From Argyresthia goedartella (lineage: Eukaryota; Arthropoda; Insecta; Lepidoptera; Argyresthiidae), in contig OX463809.1 of the NCBI GenBank assembly GCA_949825045.1, positions 2,383,501 to 2,447,500 of the forward strand: DNA of 64,000 bases. Reading direction: 5' to 3'. Both the position numbers and the translations under genes were made by a program. The notes below the pieces were generated by a model, which was not told the origin of the DNA, ran no database searches, and saw only the letters and a program-made list of their open reading frames with translations. Positions 25,201 to 33,500 of the stretch are shown in pieces (position 1 is the first letter of the stretch; the number at the start of each line of letters is the position of its first letter).

Positions 25201-26090
25201 TAAGTACCTACATTCACCCCGCACTCACCAACATCATGTCCGGTAAGTACCTACATTCACCCCGCACTCACCAACATCATGTCCGGTAAGTACCTACACT
25301 TTCACATCAATCACAATCCACTTCAAATTGATCCTTTGAAGGATGTTAGCTGTCGTTTGACCAATCAGCACGCTATTATTTCACGCGAGCTGTGACGCAA
25401 AGCTATTTTTATTTTAAAGAAATTTGGATATAGTACATGCATAATCGAGCTACAGGTAGCGCGGGGCAACTATTACTGAGGGAAATCCGCATTTCATGAC
25501 GCGGATTACATTCCGTGTGCGTGATGAAATACCACCCAATAAATACCGCGTGCGTGTTGAAATCCGCACGACACTAAAAGCGCCCTAACTGACGGTAATG
25601 ATGTTAACACAACTAACCAAAAAGTTGGTCTGTCACTGCACTCCTAGCGCTGAACGAGTATGTTCTTGCTGAAGGAACCGACTCAGGGTGTAATCCACAA
25701 CTTTCTCCAAACTTGATCTATTTCTAATGAAGATTTTGATACATAATGAACGAGGCTAGTCATTTGAATACCGTGAATGATTTTTGACAACTGATTCTTG
25801 TGAAAAACTTCTAGCGCACTCTATACCGGCGAGTAGAGAGCAACTGATAAACACGTCACAGCAATAACCCCTTGTCCCCCGCAGGCCTGTACGGCGGCGG
25901 ATGGGGCATGGGCGACACCTTCCCCTCGCCCTCCCCCGAGTCTCCCGACCACTGCTGGTCCACGCCCTCCCCGCAGACGCCCTCCCCGCTCACGCACTCC
26001 CCGCACAGCGACTGGTCGGAGAGAGCAGCACTGTCGCCCGGCGACATGCAACAGAGCAACAAGGGCGCCACGGAGGCGATATACATCTGA
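2039..26090 (+). CDS. N: Notch receptor, 3' 25 exons (EGF13 to stop)
   Basis: Single-pass receptor for Delta/Serrate ligands; its cleaved intracellular domain is a nuclear co-activator with Su(H). Exons: 2039-2153, 2768-2889, 3196-3363, 4109-4247, 5939-6091, 6612-6718, 7339-7452, 9027-9183, 10008-10240, 10854-10999, 11658-11806, 12437-12586, 13093-13232, 13651-15929, 16182-16393, 17364-17564, 18710-18878, 19866-20064, 20319-20475, 21376-21487, 21818-21931, 22569-22692, 23890-24018, 24837-24941, 25885-26090. Every junction is GT-AG and phase-consistent, giving 5,900 nt or about 1,965 residues. The order of repeats matches Drosophila Notch from EGF13 to EGF36, as recalled from family knowledge. 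The signal peptide and EGF1-12, including the ligand-binding EGF11-12, are upstream of the window. The least certain boundary is the weak acceptor before 22569. Confidence 0.96.
2300..2597. mobile_element. TIR element (298 bp) with TATC target duplication
   Basis: Ends are TGTCGCAG and CTGCGACA. Long inverted repeats (about 70 bp, imperfect) include 'aatcagacactt' and 'actctctagaccgttaatta'. It is flanked by TATC at 2296-2299 and 2598-2601. The middle contains the tail of the GCTTCGC element. A larger relative is at 47515-48004. No coding capacity, so a non-autonomous DNA transposon is likely. Confidence 0.75.
4322..4419. repeat. Imperfect inverted repeat (MITE-like)
   Basis: Arms 'agctctgaagttgccgcg' and its near complement ending 'cgacttcagagct' face each other in the intron after exon 4109-4247. 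A second pair of arms, 'cgcttgccatacaaacctat' at about 4466 and its near complement at about 4884, brackets the next 0.4 kb. Both look like degenerate TIR elements. Confidence 0.5.
5570..5743. repeat. MITE-like element, family shared with 11168-11343
   Basis: Contains 'tcgattgc', 'aaatgccgtattt', 'ggcgcc' and, inverted, 'aaatggcatttt' and 'cgatacactattgctttt'. The same order appears at 11168-11343. It lies in a Notch intron and has no coding capacity. Confidence 0.5.
6745..7075 (-). mobile_element. LINE (RTE-like) C-terminal fragment
   Basis: On the minus strand this translates to a recognisable LINE tail with [20 protein letters not shown] and [10 protein letters not shown]. It is followed by the 'gcccagcagtggg'-type 3' end and a (tga)n tract, seen on + as 'tcatcatcatcatcat' at about 6762. 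It is a decayed insertion just after the exon ending 6718. An in-frame + strand continuation of that exon runs into it but is intron. Confidence 0.7.
7870..8098. repeat. Inverted-repeat element
   Basis: Arms 'gaaagggactggcaatggcgg' (about 7937) and 'ccgccatcgccagtcccttt' (about 8048), with outer matches 'ttgacagtt' and 'aactgtcaa'. Between them is a short run of 'gagcgagacgg..cgtgaag' repeats. It lies in the intron between exons 7339 and 9027. MITE-like, family unknown. Confidence 0.55.
8158..8768 (+). mobile_element. GCTTCGCTTCGC element (copy 2), interrupted
   Basis: The left part is at 8158-8325. About 275 bp of other sequence, starting with a poly-T and 'aataaataaataaa', interrupts it. 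The right part resumes at about 8605 with 'gttcttacatgttcaa' and the core at about 8640. This shows later insertion into, or rearrangement of, an older copy. Confidence 0.65.
9240..9913 (-). mobile_element. SINE family 2 copies in a Notch intron
   Basis: Partial copy at about 9245-9325 and fuller copy at about 9743-9913. Both show 'ggccccaca..ggata' and 'aaccaaaaacag.gacgtcacaca'-type blocks. The fuller copy ends in a tRNA-like head in minus orientation ('ggaatcgaacccgggacc', an inverted B-box-like sequence). A third, degenerate tRNA-like piece is at about 9420-9590 ('gatcgaacctgcatagctgc'). Relatives lie at 23668-23822, 24300-24482 and 59187-59367. Confidence 0.6.
10257..10480 (-). mobile_element. 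LINE (RTE-like) 3' fragment
   Basis: The + strand starts with (tca)n. The minus strand reads [20 protein letters not shown] and resembles the C-terminal tail of RTE-like LINE proteins. It directly follows the exon ending 10240. Only a fragment remains. Confidence 0.6.
11168..11343. repeat. Inverted-repeat MITE-like element
   Basis: Arms 'cgtaataaaactcgaatagt' and its near complement ending 'cgagttttattacgc'. The interior is related to 5570-5743. It lies in the intron between Notch exons 10854 and 11658. Confidence 0.6.
12691..12844. repeat. Near-palindromic element with TTAA ends
   Basis: Arms run from 'ttaacgtagtc' to 'gcgagaacttatggg', then mirror from 'cccataagttctcgcg' to 'gactacgttaa', with a loop of about 15 nt. 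TTAA at both ends could be a target-site duplication. A piggyBac- or Kolobok-type MITE is possible but not shown. Confidence 0.55.
13651..15929 (+). CDS. N: Large Notch exon: EGF29-36, LNRs, HD, membrane helix, RAM
   Basis: One 2,279-nt exon. It encodes the rest of EGF29 and EGF30-36, then three Lin12/Notch repeats (about 14676-15020) with the expected FDGNDC, FDGRDC and WDGLDC motifs. The heterodimerisation region follows and contains YLEIDNRKC and [10 protein letters not shown] membrane helix lies at about 15465-15530 and is followed by QRKR. The RAM motif GITWFPEGF comes next, then basic clusters (RRRSRRRG and AKRPRG) that can act as nuclear localisation signals. The likely gamma-secretase (S3) region is at the GVLV end of the helix. 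The donor at 15930 follows an in-frame ATC. Confidence 0.96.
16182..20064 (+). CDS. N: Notch ankyrin-repeat exons
   Basis: Four exons (16182-16393, 17364-17564, 18710-18878, 19866-20064) encode the ankyrin domain. It binds Su(H)/CSL and Mastermind. Visible repeat signatures include [81 protein letters not shown] and [20 protein letters not shown]. The segment ends with [12 protein letters not shown]. Exon 17364-17564 is GC-rich, unlike its neighbours, and its acceptor sits about 30 nt after a dispersed repeat. Confidence 0.95.
16722..16992 (+). repeat. Dispersed repeat of the 'cggaaccct..cgactcgcacttggcc' family
   Basis: Begins with 'gtactgaatccgaaggatgcc' and 'gggatcctatta', has 'tgtccgtctgt' repeats, 'attgccgctacaccaacaaa' and ends with a degenerate 'gtgcgactcgaccgac'. 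Other copies or ends are at 41995-42064, 46325-46642, 53926-54640 (minus) and 59822-60108. I recall this family as abundant in Lepidoptera; its class is unresolved here. Confidence 0.6.
16998..17335 (+). mobile_element. GCTTCGCTTCGC element (copy 3), next to an ankyrin exon
   Basis: Nearly full-length copy from 'ggcttatgtataaacgatta' to 'aaaaaatatattttggtgat'. It ends about 30 nt before the acceptor of Notch exon 17364-17564. The branch point and pyrimidine tract of that exon must therefore lie at or inside the repeat edge. Confidence 0.75.
17697..17817 (+). mobile_element. RTE-like LINE 3' end
   Basis: Contains 'gaggcctatgcccagcagtg' and ends in (atg)n 'gatgatgatgatgatga', the usual 3' tail of this LINE type in Lepidoptera. 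A related degenerate piece in the opposite orientation is at about 20620-20800. No ORF remains. Confidence 0.6.
19297..19466. mobile_element. 170-bp TIR element with TTAGG-like core and TATG duplication
   Basis: The first about 44 bp (TGTCGCCGGAAAATAATACG...) is inversely repeated at the other end (...CCGGTGACA). TATG at 19293-19296 and 19467-19470 is a plausible 4-bp duplication. The core has 'ttaggctaggttaggttagg', matching the insect telomere unit TTAGG. Further 'aaatttataaac' arms nest inside. It lies in the intron between Notch exons 18710 and 19866. Confidence 0.7.
20319..26090 (+). CDS. N: Notch C-terminal tail exons (PPSY, TAD-like, PEST)
   Basis: Seven exons encode the tail. The exon at 21818 holds KQPPSYDDC, the PPxY motif bound by Nedd4-family ligases such as Su(dx). 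The exons at 22569 and 23890 hold [13 protein letters not shown] and [18 protein letters not shown], which match conserved stretches of fly Notch. A short HQHQQQ replaces the long opa glutamine tract. The last exon is rich in P, S, T, D and E ([20 protein letters not shown]). It contains TPSP-type phosphodegron candidates and DWSE, and it ends EAIYI at TGA 26088-26090. Confidence 0.92.
21071..21157. repeat. Hairpin repeat, 21-bp arms
   Basis: Arms 'taagggccgcgtgcaaccac' and the complement ending 'cgcggccttta' face each other around about 45 nt in a Notch intron. MITE-like and noncoding. Confidence 0.6.
21944..22245. repeat. Minisatellite of quasi-palindromic TAGAC-N5-GTCTA units
   Basis: About a dozen diverged units of about 20-21 bp, typified by 'atagacttgctgtctacagc', follow the exon ending 21931. 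Each unit can fold on itself (TAGAC against GTCTA). Two larger sub-blocks repeat the order 'cttgctgtctacagcatag', 'cttggtgtctaca' and 'acgtgctgtctaca', so the array also has a higher-order period of about 90-120 bp. Confidence 0.75.
22720..22755. repeat. Perfect 15-bp hairpin 28 nt after an exon
   Basis: 'agtgaacaaaatact' at 22720-22734 and its exact complement at 22741-22755, with a 6-nt loop, just inside the intron after Notch exon 22569-22692. Too short and AT-rich to call an RNA gene. Confidence 0.6.
23075..23660 (+). mobile_element. LINE 3' end remnant
   Basis: The + frame ends with [20 protein letters not shown] and FSFKKR, the usual C-terminal pattern of non-LTR reverse transcriptases (R-x-WN-x-LP). 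An AT-rich tail follows, ending at 'gtgcaataaagagttatgaa'. It sits in the Notch intron before exon 23890. Confidence 0.55.
23668..23822 (-). mobile_element. SINE family 2 copy
   Basis: Contains 'ggaaccaaaaacagctacgg' and an inverted tRNA-like B box 'ggaacccgggatc'. It ends about 65 nt before the acceptor of Notch exon 23890. A copy in the opposite orientation is at 24300-24482 in the next intron. Confidence 0.55.
24300..24482 (+). mobile_element. SINE family 2 copy, opposite orientation
   Basis: Reads 'gagtttaaatccccgcagg', 'ggtcttgcatgttt', 'gtcactgtttctggtttcc' and 'gtgtggggccagaagtaatg', the reverse of the copies at 9743 and 59187. Confidence 0.55.
24914..25312 (+). repeat. N: 43-bp tandem array carrying nine Notch 5' splice sites
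   Basis: The unit consists of the last about 28 bases of exon 24837-24941 plus the first about 15 bases of the intron. It recurs with GGTAAGTACC at 24941, 24984, 25027, 25070, 25113, 25156, 25199, 25242 and 25285. Copies look identical except that the last runs into different intron sequence. Only the first donor is in frame with exon 25885. Read-through from it meets TAA at 24986-24988. Array length may be polymorphic or misassembled. Confidence 0.9.
25313..25884. other. Last Notch intron, nothing recognised
   Basis: No repeat family or ORF recognised. The acceptor 'cttgtcccccgcag' at 25871-25884 precedes the last exon. Confidence 0.6.
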
Positions 26091-27952
26091 TTGCGACTAA
26101 CGCCATCTAGTGTTCATAGGCAACGTAACTAACGCCATCTAGTGGATGTTATGGGAAACGTGACGCAACTGGACGTTTGATTGTTAAAACATGCGGAAAC
26201 TAGTGTAACTGTTGAGAACCGGAGTTTAGAGTACTCTTCTTTGGTGGAGTTTACAACTAGCACATTAGTGTAATTCCATAAAAAATGGGAAATTGCGTGG
26301 TTTGTAAAAGGATGCTAGTATAATAACGGTCTGCAAATAAGTGAAGCAACGCCATCTAGCGTTATCTCAAATAAGCCGCAAGAAAATGAGACTGACTCTA
26401 AAGCCTTGACTAGTATTGAAATGCCTTTTTTTGAAGTCTATGGATTTCACAGAGGTTTTAGGTACCTTGTTAGGGTTCGCCCCGATTAGGTAAAGAACCC
26501 ACATTGATTTTTTCGGTGCATAAACCGTTAAAGTTTCCAAAAGCCTTTAGATTGATTTTGTCAAGACTAAAATCAAATTTGCATCAATTAGAATGTTCAA
26601 ATTGCATCTGACTACTAATATAATTTTATCCGGTCAGTGAACAAACTTGTTAAGTGTTTATTTCTTGTTTACTGTTTTCGTAACAGATATTTTTGTGTAA
26701 TTAATTGACTATGAGATTGTTTCGCGTATCATGACGTGAACAAAAATATTTATGTGTGATTCTTAGACTAGCCTATTGATAAATATGTACTAGTAGTCTA
26801 TGTATATCTTTATTTTGTTTTCTACAATAAGCTCTAAGTTATCGTTAGGACTAAGATTGAGGCCTATGTCGTAAGCATATTGTAGAATTGTCTATAACAT
26901 GAAATAGCCATCCGTGGTTGAATCAGAACTTTCATTGAACGAAGAAATATTCTATGCAAAACACTGCGGTAGCTTAGGTGAAGTCTATAAAGGGGGCGAG
27001 CGCAGCGAAGCCCCCCAATAGTCTTCATGTTAGTCCGACATGTATAACACGAAAAACACCACGTAGTGAATACACCACGTGAATACAAATTCTTTTAAAA
27101 AGACAGGTTTTCGTGAAATTCAACAGTTTCAGATCATTTCATGAAATAATTAAATATATCATGGTTATATAATGAAATGATCAAATTCTACGATATAACT
27201 ACGACACTTTTACAAACAAACAATAAAAAAAATCTATTTTAATAAATATTTAGAAAAGTAAATTAAAATGTTCCAGTAATCCTAAATGACGTTGACTCCG
27301 ATAAATAAGCCTCAATTTTAGTTCCAACTATAAGTGTTAAGTTATACCTGTAATATTGTATCTTCCGTGCATCTTAATCATTCCATAATTTTCTTCCATT
27401 TGGTGTATTGTTAGAGGTGACAAACCCAACTAATTGTGCTGAATCAGTTTGAAGGAAGCTAACGCCATCTTGTGTCTATGAAATGTGACAGCGCCAAGCT
27501 AAAGATAATTGTATTTAGTCTGGTATGTTTCAAAGGCCGAAGGTTTAAAATATGTACACCATTTGTGCAAAAATAATAATAAGTTGTCGCACACTTTGTT
27601 TTAAAATTTACATGCAGTTGATTATTTGTCACCTTCTAATCAAATTTCCATGTAAGTAGTGGCGTGGTGTGGTACCATACGATCTCATCATTCCTCTAAA
27701 TGCTTTAACTATGAATATAGATCGCTGCCAATTTTCCATTTTGGTACTAAATTCACGGGACCAATAAGTAATGCTCAATTTGTAAAAAATGACATTATGT
27801 TTAAAGTATATGCTCTTTACAAGCTTGCTAGCTTTCGCTGTTTTATGTATTGTAAAATATTATATACTGAAAGTATTTCATTATTATAATTTCATTAGTA
27901 GTTAGTAAGTTTTAAAAACTTCTGCTGATGTCGTAAGACTTGCGATTTTGTA

Positions 27953-27958
27953 AATAAA
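27953..27958 (+). terminator. N: Candidate Notch poly(A) signal, proximal
   Basis: AATAAA about 1.86 kb after the stop. It is the first clean signal in a long AT-rich UTR. Confidence 0.45.
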
Positions 27959-28818
27959 ATTATTATTACTTCGATAAGTTAATCATAAGGTATACATACA
28001 TTCAACTCGAATGCGGAATGATCTTCTTTAGGTTTATATTAATTATTAGGATTTTTTTGTATTTTGTTGTGTCATCAGAACGTGCCCATGTGCCAGTGTT
28101 TTTAAAATTATCTACGTTCATTATTATTATTTTGAGGCTTTGTTCTGTTTGAACTGAAATTCAAAATTGCCAATTGTAAAAATAACTTTGGTGCCCTATA
28201 AAATGTTAAGGAACAGAACTGGTGAAATTTAGATGTGTTGGATAAATTGTGTTTTGCTAGTTGCTAGAAAGTAAGTAGGATACATTTGTACAGGTCGCGC
28301 CAAGTTATTTTGGCTCTAAGCGAGCTGTGACCTATCTTTCTCGCATTGGGCAAGGTGGCGTGAGAGTGAGAGAGAAAGAGAGAGAGGTAACAGCTAACTC
28401 AGAGCCAAAGGAAACGGCGCGAACTATAAGAGAAACGCGTGCTTCCTCTAAATCCATTCATAAACTAAACGATGCCAATTCGTCGTCAATTCTTTTCATA
28501 ATTGTAATAAAGAACGTACAAAGTAAAAAGCCATAGATTTTTGTCATTTTAATTTGTTTTTGTACAAAACTTTGATTGGAAATTTGTAAAAGGCACACGC
28601 ATATTTTGATAAATAGTTAAAACTACATTGTTCCGTAGAGTTGCGTGCCTTTGATAGAATTAAGCATAAGAATGTCTGTAATTTAAAAAGAAAACACTAT
28701 AATTAAATGTCTAGATAAGTATGCTTGTAAATACCTATATCATTATCACTATTTTTGTGACATGCATTTCTTTGTAAGATTGAGGAGAATGAAATTTTAA
28801 ATATTTTCCGTAACTGAC

Positions 28819-28824
28819 AATAAA
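28819..28824 (+). terminator. N: Candidate Notch poly(A) signal, distal
   Basis: AATAAA in 'ctgacaataaacaataca', about 2.7 kb after the stop. Either or both sites may be used. Confidence 0.35.
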
Positions 28825-28840
28825 CAATACATTTTAATGA

Positions 28841-30578
28841 ATATATTTTATTTCATGAAGACGAATCTCTCTTAGAGGGAGAAGAGGGAACTCCTCTTAA
28901 AATTTACATCATCACGGCTGATTTCTTCAAAGTATTTTAAAGAATAGTTACTGTAGTCGACTCCTAAAAAATAATGCCTACGGGCTAATCAGCATAGGAC
29001 GCTGTACTATTATAAATAAATAAATAATAATAGCTTCGTATACAAATAATTCGTCAATAATAAGTTAGATTCGAGCTACGTAATTAATATTTGTACGGGA
29101 TTTGAATATTTTTTCCAGAAACCTATCGTGAGACATTTGGCGTAAGTTTTACACAATTCACTAAGCCATCTACTTTGAGGAGCCCAAACTTGGTATGTTT
29201 TGAAAATATTTCTTGGAGTTTTAGAATACAGGTAGCCGAAAGGTTACGGTGTAGTACTTATATTTTCAGAACCGGCCTATGAATCCCGATCATTTGATAC
29301 CGACACACGACAGGTCTCTGGAAAAAAATATTCTTCAAACCCCTATACATAAATTTTCGACGTCATTACCCCTTTCAAGAACATATTTTTACAAGAAGAA
29401 TATTTTTAGGAACTGCTGCTCAAAATGATTGTTTTAACCTTAAGTCTAACCTTAAGCCTATCCTGTACATCGGTTTTCTATCAATATTGGCTTTCAACAT
29501 CGCTCACTTTATCAGAGAGTGATTCTCATGAATGAAAGTGTTCCAACACGCTTTACTTTTACAATAAATAATAATAATACCTTGGACACTATTTACACAC
29601 ATTGATCTAGCCCCAAACTAGGATTCCCTGTATCTTGGGTACTAGCAACGATACACATACTTATATAGTTAAATATTATACTTAGTTAGATAAACAACCA
29701 TGACTAGGGTAGAAACATCCGCTTTCATCAAACAAATATTTGCCCCCACCGGGACTCGAATCCGGGACCCTTGGCTTCGTAGGGTCACTGCCGACTCGGC
29801 CATTCAATACTTTAATTATTCCTTCTTAGACATACAGATCTTATTTTATTTGTCACTTACACCACCATTACTTCCGTAATAACCCCTCAGAATACACCTT
29901 TTTCTAAAATCCGTACATTGTACATATATGTAGAGTAAAAGCGGCATTTGTATTTCATTCAGCCATACCTCATTCTTTATATTCATGCCATACCCACTAA
30001 TGTTTTGGAAGAGCGGTCGGACCGGGTCGGATATATTATCAACAGATATTCAGTCCACTCTTGACAAAAGGTAAAAGGTTAAAGTTACACGGTATGCAAA
30101 ATGTAGTTATCAAACTGAGGGTAGTTTCATAACTACATTTTGTATATACGATCAGCTGAGTTTCTCAATGTTACAGTTCAGTTAGTGCTAAACCAATTTC
30201 AATATCTGCTTTAAGACATTCTTATAGTTTGGACATTCTTACTTATTTGATAAAAGTAGATTAAAAAGTTAATTATTGGCTTAGAGTAAATCTGTGTACA
30301 GTGAATGTGAATTTCAGATGTTGTTTAGAAGTAAGTACATACGAATTGTTTTAATCACAGGTTTTAATGCTTACCTCTCCAACCTAAGTTTACTGGAAGA
30401 TATATCTTTTGAGAGATAAGCTCAAAGAAATTGTAAAGAAATAAACATAACATATTGCTTCGCATTGCTAAAATTTGCCCAAGTTTGCATAGGTACCTAC
30501 TTATAATGATTCTATTGATTTGTAATTTCTTTACGGCCATCTTACAAATATTTGTATTTTTCCCTTTCCTTCTCACAG
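28841..30578. other. Intergenic region between Notch and the GPCR
   Basis: No supported coding exon. Holds one SINE (29571-29812); otherwise AT-rich and unrecognised. It may contain upstream noncoding exons of the GPCR, because a good acceptor precedes 30579. Confidence 0.5.
29571..29812 (-). mobile_element. tRNA-derived SINE, family 1
   Basis: In minus orientation the head reads like a tRNA: A-box-like 'tggccgagtcggcagtga' and B-box-like 'ggattcgagtcccggtg'. Then come 'gggggcaaatatttg', 'ggttgtttatctaac' and 'gatacagggaatcctagttt', ending in (att)n. Other copies: 38219-38322 (partial), 48960-49209, 61001-61165, 61436-61658 and 62524-62765. Confidence 0.75.
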
Positions 30579-30587
30579 CCCCCAACG

Positions 30588-33500
30588 ATGCATCCCACAT
30601 CAATCACCACCACCTGGTGCGTGATAGCAGCTGCCCTGGCCTGCCTCACGGTCGTGACCATAATCGGGAATGTGGCAGTCATCACAGCCCTCAAGCGAGC
30701 GTCTCCACGGTTCCCCACGCACTATCCCTTGGCTAGCCTTGCAGCTGCTGACCTGATGCTGGGCGTGTTTGTACTGCCCCTGGCTGCGCTTAGGGAGCTG
30801 TTTGTGTTTCAACCACGTGAGTATACCGAGCACAGAAACAGAATGGAGCAGGAACCTCGAATGCAGACCACGACATGGCAAACGTGTAGGATAGATAGGA
30901 TTCGAACCCGCGCATAACAGGCGAGCGGTTGTGTATCCACTATGCTATTCGCGTTAGCAACTGTGTTTGGGAGGTTCATAGAAGTTTTAACCAAAAGTCA
31001 TAAGCACTTTTATGGCCCGCGTTTCTAATGCATTGTCCTAACGGAACGCCTCTTTCTGGACATGGAAAGGAACATGAAAAAAACGGGCTGGATGGAATAG
31101 CATCGAGCTACATTCAAGCTGGCAATTCACTGGTCAAGAGCTGGTCTAAATACCACTTATATTTCCAGCCTGGGTCATCTGCGCCTTCTGGAGCACCCTG
31201 GACGTGTTCTGCTGCACCGCCTCCATCCTCTCCCTCTGCACCCTAGGCTGGGAGCGCTGGTCCGGCATCACAGCCCCCCTGGCCCAAGCCAAGCGCTGGA
31301 GAAGGGCCAAGCTCTTTGCAGTCCTGATCTGGCCGTTGGCGGCGGCGGTGGCGTTACCAACTGCGCTGGTCCCGTCTCCGAAGCATGTGTTCCAGGGCGG
31401 GGCGATGGTGATGGCTTGTGACGTTAATACCAACGTTGCGTGAGTGATTTGACTTGACTTTGGCGTTACCCAATGGTTTCCTTAAGGCATACGCAGGGAT
31501 AAGCTCAGGCATATGTCACGAAGATCTGAGGGCCTGCATGCAGCTTACATATCGTCTTTCCCAACATGGGTTTGGCAGAGGTACAGGTTAGCAGTCACAT
31601 TTAGCCATTCCATATCACACAAGTAATATAAGACCTAAATTAGGCTGTCCAAGAGGCCGTATATCGCATCTTTGGAAGTGCAAAATCAAGATCGTATTTT
31701 TCAAACTCTCTACGCATCGGCCAATATTTAACCGAAAAGGCCTTCTATTCCAGCTACGTATTCTACAGCGTGACCTTTTCCTTCTACGTGCCGGCCAGCG
31801 GAATGACGATCCTATACACGCGAATCCTGATTGCGCTGGCGACGCCGCCGGACGCCACGCTGCGGTTCGTGCGCGGACGCAGTCCCAAGTTGCCTGGCGA
31901 TGTAAGTAGGTACCTTTATATACTTGAAGCAGTCGGCTATTATGTTGGACTATCACACTACTCTACACCTGCGTATCAGAGATGTTTAAGCCTATCTGTA
32001 AGGACCGAAAGATAGAAAACGATTAAACACTATTATAGGGCCATTGTAACAGGTCACATTTGAAACTTAATCAAAATAATTCAACTAGGTAATATTGTAA
32101 ATAACAATAGAATACATATTTTCTGTAAAAACGACAAGAAGGCAATTTTACGATTTACTTTGACAAAAAAATACACTCTAAAGATGATAAAAAATTTTAG
32201 TTCTAAAGAACTGAACACCGTTACAAAATGTCGTCGGTGAACCCTTTTTTATTGTTAAACTCTGCTGATGTTAACCAAAAAAAACGATTGATCGATCGAT
32301 CAAAAATAATTGAATGAAATGATGACTCCATTCGATTCACAGATGTTTGAGGTCCGTATCGATTCATTAAATTTCAATGATCTTTTAAGGTCAACTAACT
32401 ATGAAGCCAAGACTGGCAGATATCAAACGGGACCTGTTACAATGGTCCTACAATAACATCGAGTTAACTTTGTCATTCCATATTCTCAGTGACTGCGACC
32501 CTGATCCTATCGTTCCGCCCCCAACTTGACTCATCAATCCTCTTTTGTGAGACTCATATAGATAACAATATTGTCTCTTTTATCAGCTTTTGCTGAATAC
32601 AGCAAGTTCCAATTTGATAAATTAAACCTTTTTTTTAGCAACCAACGAAACCGAATAACCCAGCGATATCGGAATGCAGGACTCCTGTTTGCCGTCCTAA
32701 GAGCATAAAAACCCATTCTCTCGGGCTAGCTCCGAAGACGCTGACACCCTCACCAAAGCCACCGGCCAGAGGAACGGAGAAAAACAAGGATGTGTAAGTT
32801 TATTACTAGCTCCGTGGTATATAGTAGTTTCACGCTTGCTTGTCACGCAGGAGATGCAGGTACAAATCCGATGCTGACTAATGCGATACCTAATTAATTT
32901 ATCTTAAGTTACCGAACTTTCCGTGTCTCGGATGTCACGTTAAGCTCTATGTCCCGGCTCCTATCGCTACTGGTAGTAGCAGTCGTAAAACCCAGCCATC
33001 AACCCCCACTGAGCCAGGGTGGTGTATTCGAATACAGGCCTGTGCCCCCCGGTCGGTGGGGACATTCATGGGCTACATTGAATATTAGCATGTTTATCTA
33101 TCTTCATGTACTAAGTCGTTTCACCATCATGATTCGTGGTCAGTGTTCCTTAACTACTGAAAAGTCCCTTTTTGTGGATCATTAGGTACACACATCGGTT
33201 TATTTCAGGCTCACTCCAAAGGGGGACCATCTTCATCTGCCTTCCAATCCTGCGAACACAATAAACGTGCCTTCACCTCTGAAAAGAACTGAATCACCGT
33301 AAGTATTTCAACGTTACCAGAATCTTGAAACCAAAGAAGGAGAATTATCTGGAATTATGTACTAATAAGCACTTTCCCCTTTTCGGTTTCTCCAAGTAAC
33401 CTAGTTATAAATAATACATTCACTACTTACTTTCTTAGTTTCTGTCTGTCTAGTTACCGAGCTCGCGAACACCACACGCCATCAGATAAACTGTTCAGAA

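Larger units (their letters stand above)
26091..28840 (+). other. N: Notch 3'UTR and downstream
   Basis: AT-rich sequence after the stop. 'aacgccatct' occurs at about 26100, 26131, 26348 and 27461, mostly followed by 'agtg' or 'agcg'. A degenerate GCTTCGC element in minus orientation is at about 26935-27060. Two AATAAA signals (27953 and 28819) could define UTRs of about 1.9 or 2.7 kb. A (ga)-rich run is at about 28365-28390. No further ORF is convincing. Confidence 0.6.

Noticed and set aside
25070..25285. CRISPR-like array
   Set aside because: The repeats are directly tandem with no unique spacers and derive from a Notch exon edge in a eukaryotic genome.
30600..30881. Antisense and alternate-frame ORFs over real exons (for example 30600-30881, 15275-15688, 13829-14164)
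   Set aside because: They overlap exons of the GPCR or Notch in other frames and have no recognisable domains; they are shadows.
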